Part shown: positions 1 through 4,899 of the stretch, one piece after another
Position numbering within the stretch: position 1 is the first letter of the stretch
Layout: the number at the start of each line of letters is the position of its first letter
Assembly (NCBI GenBank): GCA_002314465.1
Contig: DCGA01000060.1
Location: forward strand, 6,143-12,643
Reading direction: 5' to 3'
Origin: a bacterium UBA1790
GTDB taxonomy: Bacteria; Bacteroidota; Bacteroidia; Bacteroidales; Muribaculaceae
DNA: 6,501 bases
Translations under genes and position numbers: made by a program
Notes under the pieces: generated by a model
Told to the model about the DNA's origin: nothing
Database searches by the model: none
The model's input: only the letters and a program-made list of their open reading frames with translations

Positions 1-222
1 CTATGGGACGAGGACGAGGCCACCGTTAAGGCTATGGAAGAGCTCGGTGTTGCTTGGCCCGTTGTGATGAACGGCAAGAACTGGACCGAGCCTACCGACC
101 TCTACGGCGTTTCGGGCATTCCTCACATTATGCTCATCGACCCCGAGGGCAAGATTGTAGAGCGTGGACTCGCCGAGGAGAGCCTCATCAATGCAGTAGA
201 AGCGTTGTTCGCTGCAAAATAA
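1..222 (+). CDS. Thioredoxin-fold (TlpA/AhpC-like) protein, C-terminal part
   Basis: This is the last 73 codons of a gene whose start lies left of the window; the frame is open from base 1 to the TAA at 220-222. The fragment reads as the second half of a thioredoxin fold. It has a segment YGVSGIPHIMLIDPEGKIV, where the Pro after GI is the conserved cis-proline that packs against the active site. This is followed by the two-strand hairpin ending in a Gly-Lys turn and a C-terminal helix. In TlpA/ResA/AhpC-TSA relatives of Bacteroidota this pattern belongs to periplasmic, often lipid-anchored, thiol-disulfide oxidoreductases, sometimes with an N-terminal DUF4369 domain. The CxxC active site, signal peptide and any extra domain would lie upstream and cannot be seen. 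The fold is clear, but whether it is a reductase, a peroxidase or an inactive homologue cannot be decided. A strong hairpin follows the stop. Confidence 0.85.
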   Translation, partial: LWDEDEATVKAMEELGVAWPVVMNGKNWTEPTDLYGVSGIPHIMLIDPEGKIVERGLAEESLINAVEALFAAK

Positions 223-241
223 CAAAACAGGATTTAAATAT

Positions 242-275
242 GACTTGCAGGCAAAAACTTGCCTGCAAGTCTTTT
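242..275 (+). terminator. Rho-independent terminator after the thioredoxin-like gene
   Basis: A perfect 13-bp stem (242-254 pairs with 259-271) closes a 4-nt AAAC loop and is followed by TTTT at 272-275. It lies 19 nt after the stop of the thioredoxin-like gene. It is unusual that the porin start codon comes only 11 nt after the stem, so a read-through transcript would carry this hairpin against its start codon. Confidence 0.85.
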
Positions 276-282
276 ATATTGT

Positions 283-1329
283 ATGAAACACTATCTTTTG
301 ATTTTTCTGGCAGCATTGGCCATGTCGGCAAATGCACAGGATACCCCTAAACAATCTTGGCTTACCAAACTAAGCGAACACATCAAGTTCAACGGCTTTG
401 CCATGGCTGGCTGGCACTACAACGACAAGTCATCGCCGAGCAACGATTTCTCGGTTGATAGAATCATATTTATCGCCGATGGCAAGTTCAACGACAAGTT
501 AGGTGCGTATTTTATGTACGATTTCCGTAAGACTTCTATGCACGAGTTGTGGGCGCGTTACAGCCCTTGCGAGCAGTTTAATGTCAAAGTGGGGCAGTTC
601 AAGACACCGTTCTCTATCGAGAACCCCATTGCACCCGTTATCCTTGAGACAATTAACCTGTGTTCGCTTGTGACCACCGACATGATTATGGGTAGTAATC
701 CACTCATGATGACCGGCAGTGCCGGCCGTGACATCGGAGTATCTGTCTATGGTGACTTGTTCAAGAAGAAATTGTCTTATGACCTTGCCGTGATGAACGG
801 TGCCGGCCGTAACTGCAAGGACATCAATTCGCAGAAGGACTTTGTTGTACGTCTCTCTTACCATCCGGTTAAGGAACTTATGCTTAGCGGTTCTATGGTG
901 CTGGGTACGGGAAATGTCGATGTGCACGATGCCGGCGACGGCACCTATGTGTGCGATGCGGCTCCCGGTGTGACTGGATTTAAGGCTAACGGCAACTATA
1001 CGCGCAATCGCTATGCCGCTGGTTTCCAGTTGAAGACAAAGCCAGCCAATCTTCGTGCCGAATACATGTGGGGCAAGGATGGTGATTATAACAGCAGCGG
1101 CTGCTATGCAACCGGTACGCTTAACAATATACTTGTCAAGAAACTCGACCTTGTTGCTTCTTACGACCATCTTGAGAACTTCCGTGGTATCCAGAACCGT
1201 TATACTGCCGGTGTGCAGTACTGGGTATACAAGGCTTGCCGCGTGCAGCTCAACTACACCCACCACAAGTGGGCGGGTGGTGCTCCGGGTGAGAACAGCA
1301 TTCTCTCACAGGTTCAGATAGCATTCTAA
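283..1329 (+). CDS. Outer-membrane porin of the phosphate-selective O/P family
   Basis: This encodes a 348-aa outer-membrane beta-barrel of the OprP/OprO-like (Porin_O_P) type, a passive channel for small anions or other solutes. I chose the ATG at 283 because it opens a textbook signal peptide (MKHYLLIFLAALAMSANA, cleavage likely before Gln19); the frame extends upstream only to a TTG inside the terminator stem. Family features seen are an early beta-strand with FNGFAMAGWHY, the VGQFKTPFSIEN segment near residue 105, a GRDIGVSVYGDLF segment, then alternating amphipathic strands. The chain ends in phenylalanine (QIAF), the usual BAM recognition signal. It is slightly shorter than many members of the family. 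The mature part has six cysteines, which is uncommon for a barrel. Family-level assignment is good. Phosphate specificity is not shown, since Bacteroidota have many such porins of unknown substrate. No standard promoter is visible in the 60-nt gap upstream. Confidence 0.82.
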   Translation: MKHYLLIFLAALAMSANAQDTPKQSWLTKLSEHIKFNGFAMAGWHYNDKSSPSNDFSVDRIIFIADGKFNDKLGAYFMYDFRKTSMHELWARYSPCEQFNVKVGQFKTPFSIENPIAPVILETINLCSLVTTDMIMGSNPLMMTGSAGRDIGVSVYGDLFKKKLSYDLAVMNGAGRNCKDINSQKDFVVRLSYHPVKELMLSGSMVLGTGNVDVHDAGDGTYVCDAAPGVTGFKANGNYTRNRYAAGFQLKTKPANLRAEYMWGKDGDYNSSGCYATGTLNNILVKKLDLVASYDHLENFRGIQNRYTAGVQYWVYKACRVQLNYTHHKWAGGAPGENSILSQVQIAF

Positions 1330-1353
1330 TCGACACCTTTATATATATAATAA

Positions 1354-1387
1354 ACTGGCCCCATAGTTTGGTGACTATGGGGCCAGT
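1354..1387. terminator. Terminator hairpin between convergent porin and purT genes
   Basis: A perfect 14-bp inverted repeat (1354-1367 with 1374-1387) has a 6-nt TTGGTG loop. It sits between the porin stop and the purT stop, which face each other. The plus-strand downstream flank is only moderately T-rich (GTTATATG). On the minus strand the stem is followed by TTTATTATATATA. It therefore probably serves both genes, and best suits purT. Confidence 0.8.
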
Positions 1388-1404
1388 GTTATATGTGTTG
1401 AGAT

Positions 1405-2598
1405 TTACTTGCGGGGCAGGGTAGTGACGGTGAGTTTGTTGTAAGCTCGTTCGGCCTTTTCGCGTGCAGCCTCTACGCTCTCGTCGGTGGCGAGGATAAC
1501 AGCCATGCGGCGATGTCCCTTTACTTCGGGTTTGCCGAAGATGCGCATCTGTACGCCTGTTTCCTCAAGCACTTTGTCTATTCCCGACAATTCCACGCGG
1601 TTGGTGTCGCCTTCTACTACCACTGCGCGTGATGCGCTGGGTCCATAGAACTTGATGGCGGGAACGGGCAGACCCATCAATGCTCGTGCATGGAGAGCAA
1701 ACTCGCTCATGTCTTGCGAAATCATTGTAACCATGCCGGTGTCGTGGGGGCGGGGAGAAACCTCGCTGAAGATTACCTCATCGCCCTTGATGAACATCTC
1801 CACACCGAAGATACCATAGCCTCCCAGGGCATCGGTAACCTTGCGTGCAACATCCTCGGCTTGTGCGCGTGCCTTGGGCGACATAGCCTGCGGCTGCCAT
1901 GAGTAGCGGTAGTCGCCGTCGACCTGAATGTGGCCTACGGGTTCGCAGAAGCATGTTCCGGCTACGCTACGCACGGTGAGAAGGGTGATTTCGTAGTCAA
2001 AGTCTACAAATGCCTCAACGATAACTCGTCCGGCTCCTGCACGTCCGCCTTCTTGCGAGATGTGCCATGCGCGGTCTATGTCGGCTTCGGTCTTCACGGT
2101 GCTCTGGCCGTGGCCCGACGAACTCATGATGGGCTTGACTACACAGGGAATGCCGACCTCGGCAACTGCTGCGCGGAATTCTTCCTCGGTCGATGCAAAG
2201 CGGTAGCGCGAAGTGGTCACACCGAGTTCTACGGCTGCAAGGCGGCGTATTCCCTCACGGTTCATGGTGAGCCATGCAGCACTTGCTGTGGGTGTCACGT
2301 GATAACCTTCTTTTTCAAGTTCCACAAGAACGGGAGTGGCGATTGCCTCAACCTCGGGAATGATGTGGTCGGGGCGTTCAAGTTCAATGACGCGGCGCAG
2401 TTCGTCGCCGTCGAGCATGTTGAATACATGGCAACGATGGGCAACCTGCATGGCGGGTGCGCCTGCATAACGGTCACAAGCCACTACTTCAACGCCGAGG
2501 CGCTGCAATTCCAGGGCAACTTCCTTGCCGAGTTCTCCACTGCCCAGTAACAGGGCCTTTGTTCCGATCTCTGTTGCGGTACTACCGATTTTAATCAT
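1405..2598 (-). CDS. purT: Formate-dependent phosphoribosylglycinamide formyltransferase 2 (PurT)
   Basis: PurT carries out the third step of de novo purine synthesis. It makes formyl-GAR from glycinamide ribonucleotide, formate and ATP, so it needs no folate cofactor, unlike PurN. The 397-aa length matches the family (E. coli about 392). It is a cytoplasmic ATP-grasp enzyme. Visible motifs are [11 protein letters not shown] at 16-26 (N-terminal substrate-binding domain), [13 protein letters not shown] at 42-54 and PEVEAIAT at 81-88. The ATP-grasp core follows with [12 protein letters not shown] at 111-122, [12 protein letters not shown] at 154-165 and [12 protein letters not shown] at 184-195. 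Next come [11 protein letters not shown] at 220-230, the metal-binding stretch [14 protein letters not shown] at 277-290, and RIFGKPE in the C-terminal domain. All recognisable PurT motifs are intact. The start fits an upstream -33/-7 promoter with a leader of about 30 nt. It is transcribed alone, divergent from the next gene and convergent with the porin. Confidence 0.97.
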   Translation of the reverse strand: MIKIGSTATEIGTKALLLGSGELGKEVALELQRLGVEVVACDRYAGAPAMQVAHRCHVFNMLDGDELRRVIELERPDHIIPEVEAIATPVLVELEKEGYHVTPTASAAWLTMNREGIRRLAAVELGVTTSRYRFASTEEEFRAAVAEVGIPCVVKPIMSSSGHGQSTVKTEADIDRAWHISQEGGRAGAGRVIVEAFVDFDYEITLLTVRSVAGTCFCEPVGHIQVDGDYRYSWQPQAMSPKARAQAEDVARKVTDALGGYGIFGVEMFIKGDEVIFSEVSPRPHDTGMVTMISQDMSEFALHARALMGLPVPAIKFYGPSASRAVVVEGDTNRVELSGIDKVLEETGVQMRIFGKPEVKGHRRMAVILATDESVEAAREKAERAYNKLTVTTLPRK

Positions 2599-2634
2599 AG
2601 ACTAAGATATTAAGCGTTCTGTTGTTTGGTAGTG

Positions 2635-2666
2635 CAAAGTTACTTATCATTATCGGGATGTACAAC
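2635..2666 (-). promoter_or_regulatory. Bacteroidota promoter of purT
   Basis: Read on the minus strand, GTTG (2666-2663) is followed by a 20-nt spacer and TAACTTTG (2642-2635). These match the -33 (TTTG) and -7 (TAnnTTTG) consensus of Bacteroidota, with one mismatch in the -33. The predicted transcript would start near 2628, giving a leader of about 30 nt before the purT ATG. No purine-regulator operator can be recognised. Confidence 0.75.
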
Positions 2667-2684
2667 TTAAAAATATGTAAAATG

Positions 2685-2716
2685 TTTGCCCGTGTGCGCG
2701 TTTATGAGTAATTTTG
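2685..2716 (+). promoter_or_regulatory. Bacteroidota promoter of the first paralogue gene
   Basis: TTTG (2685-2688), a 20-nt spacer and TAATTTTG (2709-2716) match the -33/-7 consensus exactly. The start of transcription is expected near 2723, leaving a short A/T-rich leader of about 16 nt with no Shine-Dalgarno before the ATG at 2739. It lies back-to-back with the purT promoter, the two -33 elements being 18 nt apart. Confidence 0.8.
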
Positions 2717-2738
2717 CATTATAACACATTAAGCACTA

Positions 2739-3608
2739 ATGAATAGACTATTATTATATATGGTATTGGCTGCAACCTTCAGTGTTGGCGCCGTTGCAAC
2801 TCCCATTCCCGACGAGAAGGACTATGACGAAAGCGTGCGTCTGCCGGTTCGCCGACTGCACCCCGAGCGTCAGTTCGACCAGGCGATGAAGGAAATGCAC
2901 AAGAAACACGAGGCCAAGGCACAGAAGGAGGAAGAGAAACGTGCCAAGAAAGAGGCTAAGAAAGCGGCGAAGAATGCAAAGGGCGAAAGCCGTGTTGTCG
3001 CTACGGTGCAACAGCCCCAGTCTACAGCCGACAAGTCGCTCATGAAAGAATTGCTGAGCAAGGACTATTCTATCAAGAAATACACTCCCATGTACGAGGA
3101 GCCCAAACCCATCACATGGAAGGACGACCCCGTTAACAGCGATGTGCATTCATTGCTTGCGGGGGTTGACGGAACTCGCAAGGGTGGGGCGACGCTTTAC
3201 ACACCCAAGGGAATCTCTATGGCCAACGATGCCAACGAGGTGTTCTTCTGCTTTGATTCCGATGGTTCTCGTGCTACAAGCCGCCTGCGTTTGCGTGTGC
3301 AGTACTTTGCCGACGACCCTCTCTACTACAGTGACATCCAGTTCACCATTGACGGTTTCAACTATTCCTTCCACCCGTCTAAACCCTCCCGTGGCAAGAT
3401 GGGCGCGCGCATGTACTGGGAACAAAGCGAGGATGTATTAAATTCACAACACAAGGACCTTGTCTATGCATTGTCTCATTGTCACTGGGCTCGCATGTCG
3501 CTCAAGGGTGCCGATGGCATGAACCATGTAAAGATGCTCACCGCTGCACAACTCGAAGCGTTTACCAATACGCTCGAACTTTACCGTGCAATGGGTGGCA
3601 ATTTCTAA
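2739..3608 (+). CDS. Exported protein with Lys/Glu-rich helix and a C-terminal domain shared with its neighbour
   Basis: I do not recognise this 289-aa protein as a named family. It begins with a signal peptide (MNRLLLYMVLAATFSVGAVA, likely cleavage after AVA at residue 20), so it is exported and probably periplasmic. Residues about 44-84 are dominated by Lys, Glu and Ala and should form one long, strongly charged helix or coiled coil. Residues about 98-289 form a compact-looking domain that is also present in the next gene. Conserved blocks are DKS..KELLSKDYSIKKYT, LRLRVQY.ADDPL, FTIDGFNY, WEQS, KDLVYALSHC and DGMNHVKML, with a final GG-aromatic end. The alternation of beta-like strands followed by a helical tail (QLEAFTNTLELYRAMGG) suggests a beta-sandwich plus C-terminal helix, but this is inference. 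The gene has its own promoter and terminator. There is no sign of frameshift or truncation. Function is unknown. Confidence 0.85.
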   Translation: MNRLLLYMVLAATFSVGAVATPIPDEKDYDESVRLPVRRLHPERQFDQAMKEMHKKHEAKAQKEEEKRAKKEAKKAAKNAKGESRVVATVQQPQSTADKSLMKELLSKDYSIKKYTPMYEEPKPITWKDDPVNSDVHSLLAGVDGTRKGGATLYTPKGISMANDANEVFFCFDSDGSRATSRLRLRVQYFADDPLYYSDIQFTIDGFNYSFHPSKPSRGKMGARMYWEQSEDVLNSQHKDLVYALSHCHWARMSLKGADGMNHVKMLTAAQLEAFTNTLELYRAMGGNF

Positions 3609-3635
3609 ATTAAAATCACATCTCTGGAAAAATAT

Positions 3636-3679
3636 AGTGCTCTATAGCGCCGATTTTTGGCCTATAGAGCACTTTTTTT
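3636..3679 (+). terminator. Rho-independent terminator of the first paralogue gene
   Basis: A 12-bp stem, AGTGCTCTATAG (3636-3647) with CTATAGAGCACT (3662-3673), continues past a single bulged C into a 3-bp GCC/GGC inner stem with a GATTTTT loop. It is followed by a run of seven T (3673-3679). This is the strongest terminator in the window, and it separates the two paralogue genes into different transcripts. Confidence 0.92.
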
Positions 3680-3711
3680 GCCTTTTTTGCGATTATTTAC
3701 GATTAAAAATA

Positions 3712-3729
3712 AATTTATGTTCATAAATT
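3712..3729. promoter_or_regulatory. Palindrome upstream of the lipoprotein promoter, candidate operator
   Basis: The sequence AATTTATG-TT-CATAAATT is a perfect 8-bp inverted repeat with a 2-nt centre. It ends 11 nt before the -33 element of the lipoprotein gene, centred roughly 57 nt before the predicted transcription start. That position suits an activator or a dimeric regulator. It is not followed by a T-run and is too weak to be a terminator. The surrounding DNA is very A/T-rich, so a chance origin is possible. I see no copy upstream of the first paralogue. Confidence 0.45.
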
Positions 3730-3749
3730 GTAAATTTAATTTTGTAAAT
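3728..3749 (+). repeat. Two direct copies of TTGTAAAT, 14-nt period
   Basis: TTGTAAAT occurs at 3728-3735 and again at 3742-3749. The second copy overlaps the -33 TTTG, and the first overlaps the right arm of the palindrome. The period of 14 nt is not a whole helical turn, and the context is A/T-rich. It may simply be compositional. Confidence 0.35.
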
Positions 3750-3771
3750 AAAAAAATTATTATTACCTTTG
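3741..3771 (+). promoter_or_regulatory. Bacteroidota promoter of the lipoprotein gene
   Basis: TTTG (3741-3744), a 19-nt A/T-rich spacer and TACCTTTG (3764-3771) match the -33/-7 consensus exactly. The transcript is expected to begin near 3778, about 20 nt before the ATG at 3797. Together with the terminator at 3636-3679, this shows the two paralogues are not transcribed as a simple operon. Confidence 0.8.
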
Positions 3772-3796
3772 TGAAAAATTAAATATTCACTTGATT

Positions 3797-4555
3797 ATGA
3801 ATAATAAATTCCTTACTCGCATGGCTGGGGCTGCGTTTACATTTGCAGCGTTAACAAGTGCAACCAGTTGCTCTTTGTTTCAGCAGAACAACACGCCGCA
3901 TTTCTCGGGCGAAGGCAAGTGCCCCGTTTGCGGTACGATAGTTTCTAAGCATCCGGTAGCTCAGCAGTCTTCGGTAGACAAGTCATTCCTTCAGGAAATC
4001 CTCAACAAGGATTATTCTATTAAGGAATACACGTTTGAAGAACCCAAGCGCATGGAGTGGAAAGACGATACCATCACTGAAACTCAGGACAACCTCGTTC
4101 CCTATTTCGTGTCTACCAAGGTTAGAGGCGAGAAGAGCATCTTACCCGTTAAGGCTACGATTAAGAATACCGAGAACGACGTATTCCTGTATTTCACTGA
4201 GGATGCACAAGGTCAGCCCATGAACCTTCGTTTACGCATTCAGTATTACGCCGACGATCCTTTGAATTACAATAGCATGGTATTTACCATCGACGGATTT
4301 GATTATAAGTTCGTTCCCACCAATATCCAGCGCGGTAAGGGCGAGGGTATCATGATTTGGGAACAGAGCGACGATGAGCTCAAGACAGGCGATAAGGACC
4401 TTGTTTACGCTCTCTCACATTGCCAGTACTGGGCACAGCTCAAGTTGCACGGCGAGGACGGCATGAATCACGTCAAGCTCCTCAACAAGGACCAGCTCGA
4501 GGCAATGAAACGCACAGTGCAGCTCTATCTGCTGCGCGGCGGATCTTTCAAATGA
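3797..4555 (+). CDS. Putative lipoprotein with CPVC motif, paralogue of the preceding gene
   Basis: I do not recognise the family. The ATG at 3797 is preferred over an in-frame TTG six bases earlier because it gives a compact signal and a 20-nt leader. The 252-aa product starts with a hydrophobic signal ending in SATSC at 21-25. Cys25 is a plausible lipid-modified residue in the loose lipobox typical of Bacteroidota, so the protein is probably membrane-anchored. A short linker contains KCPVCGTIV (Cys42, Cys45), which looks like half of a zinc ribbon or a redox CxxC. Residues 61-252 match the C-terminal domain of the preceding gene: DKS, KDYSIKEYT, LRLRIQYYADDPL, FTIDGFDY, WEQS, KDLVYALSHC, DGMNHVKLL. 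By eye about 41 of 66 aligned residues are identical between LRLR and SHC. It has its own promoter. Function is unknown. The shared domain with different N-termini suggests a duplicated envelope protein whose copies work at different places. Confidence 0.85.
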   Translation: MNNKFLTRMAGAAFTFAALTSATSCSLFQQNNTPHFSGEGKCPVCGTIVSKHPVAQQSSVDKSFLQEILNKDYSIKEYTFEEPKRMEWKDDTITETQDNLVPYFVSTKVRGEKSILPVKATIKNTENDVFLYFTEDAQGQPMNLRLRIQYYADDPLNYNSMVFTIDGFDYKFVPTNIQRGKGEGIMIWEQSDDELKTGDKDLVYALSHCQYWAQLKLHGEDGMNHVKLLNKDQLEAMKRTVQLYLLRGGSFK

Positions 4556-4581
4556 CATAATAGTTTAGATGTTTAATATTA

Positions 4582-4619
4582 GAAGCGAGGGCGCTGCCGG
4601 GAGGCATTGCCCTCGCTTC
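4582..4619 (+). terminator. GC-rich hairpin after the lipoprotein gene, lacking a T-run
   Basis: GAAGCGAGGGC (4582-4592) pairs perfectly with GCCCTCGCTTC (4609-4619). Inside, TGCC (4595-4598) pairs with GGCA (4603-4606) around a GGGA tetraloop, leaving a 2x2 internal loop. The structure is very stable and lies 26 nt after the lipoprotein stop. There is no T-run after it, so it may act as a 3' mRNA stabiliser or as part of a two-hairpin end, not as a classical terminator. Confidence 0.6.
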
Positions 4620-4623
4620 GCGT

Positions 4624-4675
4624 CATGAAAAGGGGCATTAAAGTTTTAGTAGAACTTTAATGCCCTTAATTCATG
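4624..4675. terminator. Second long hairpin, probable bidirectional terminator
   Basis: GGGCATTAAAGTT (4633-4645) pairs perfectly with AACTTTAATGCCC (4653-4665). Across a small internal loop, CATGAA (4624-4629) also pairs with TTCATG (4670-4675). The flank on the minus strand reads CCCCTTTTC after the 13-bp core, and the plus strand reads CCCTTAATT. It could end the lipoprotein transcript rightward and the regulator-kinase transcript leftward. In the leftward case the kinase mRNA would run antisense through the small gene at 4787-4897. Confidence 0.6.
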
Positions 4676-4752
4676 TGGTATATAAAGATAGTCTTAACAG
4701 GATTGGCACATTTTCTTATTGCTATTGCCACAAAACCTTAACATTTACTTTA

Positions 4753-4760
4753 TACTTTTG
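4753..4760 (+). promoter_or_regulatory. Probable -7 element of the small membrane protein gene
   Basis: TACTTTTG fits the TAnnTTTG -7 consensus and lies 26 nt before the ATG at 4787, the same distance (22 to 26 nt) seen for the two paralogue genes. No TTTG is found 19-20 nt upstream, so the -33 is weak or absent. The nearest candidate, ATTG at 4724-4727, is 25 nt away, which is too far. Confidence 0.5.
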
Positions 4761-4786
4761 CAGTGTACAAGTTAGTAAAAAAATAT

Positions 4787-4897
4787 ATGGAATCACATCC
4801 GATTATTAGGTTTATCAGAGTGCTCGGCGAAGTCTTGCGCTGGACTTACATCATCATTGTTTCGGCAATTATCCTCTATTCGCTTTTTACGCAATAG
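4787..4897 (+). CDS. Small single-pass membrane protein, 36 aa
   Basis: This is a short gene of 36 codons, ATG to TAG. The N-terminus (MESHPIIRFIRVLGEVLR) is basic and amphipathic, with Arg8, Arg11 and Arg18. Residues 19-34, from a Trp-Thr-Tyr start to Leu-Phe, are almost wholly hydrophobic (Ile, Val, Leu, Ala, Tyr) and should form one membrane helix ending at a two-residue tail. The positive N-terminus predicts that end stays in the cytoplasm. Support for a real gene is the coherent membrane topology, a -7 element at the right distance and an A-rich leader before the ATG. It fills the gap up to the next gene, stopping 2 nt before the stop codon of the convergent kinase. I do not recognise a family. 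Small single-pass proteins often bind a larger membrane partner, but no partner is indicated here. It could be a chance frame, though the composition argues against that. Confidence 0.6.
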   Translation: MESHPIIRFIRVLGEVLRWTYIIIVSAIILYSLFTQ

Positions 4898-4899
4898 AG

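Noticed and set aside
259..282. Upstream TTG start for the porin
   Set aside because: It would begin inside the terminator stem and add eight residues before a perfect signal peptide starting at the ATG at 283.
499..1266. Long open frame of 255 codons on the minus strand inside the porin gene
   Set aside because: It is the antisense shadow of a gene with a signal peptide, family motifs and a terminal Phe. Its translation has no recognisable domain.
1930..2550. Open frame of 206 codons on the plus strand inside purT
   Set aside because: purT is unmistakable on the other strand. The shadow has a Cys/Gly-rich, non-protein-like composition and no promoter.
3791..3796. Upstream TTG start for the lipoprotein
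   Set aside because: The ATG at 3797 gives a standard basic start and signal; the TTG adds only two residues and is less likely.
4569..4628. 19-codon frame after the lipoprotein gene
   Set aside because: It runs through the two arms of the hairpin at 4582-4619, and its composition is dictated by that structure. No promoter is seen.
4704..4730. TGGCA...TGCCA inverted repeat upstream of the small gene
   Set aside because: Only 5 bp arms separated by 17 nt; expected by chance in a region of this size.
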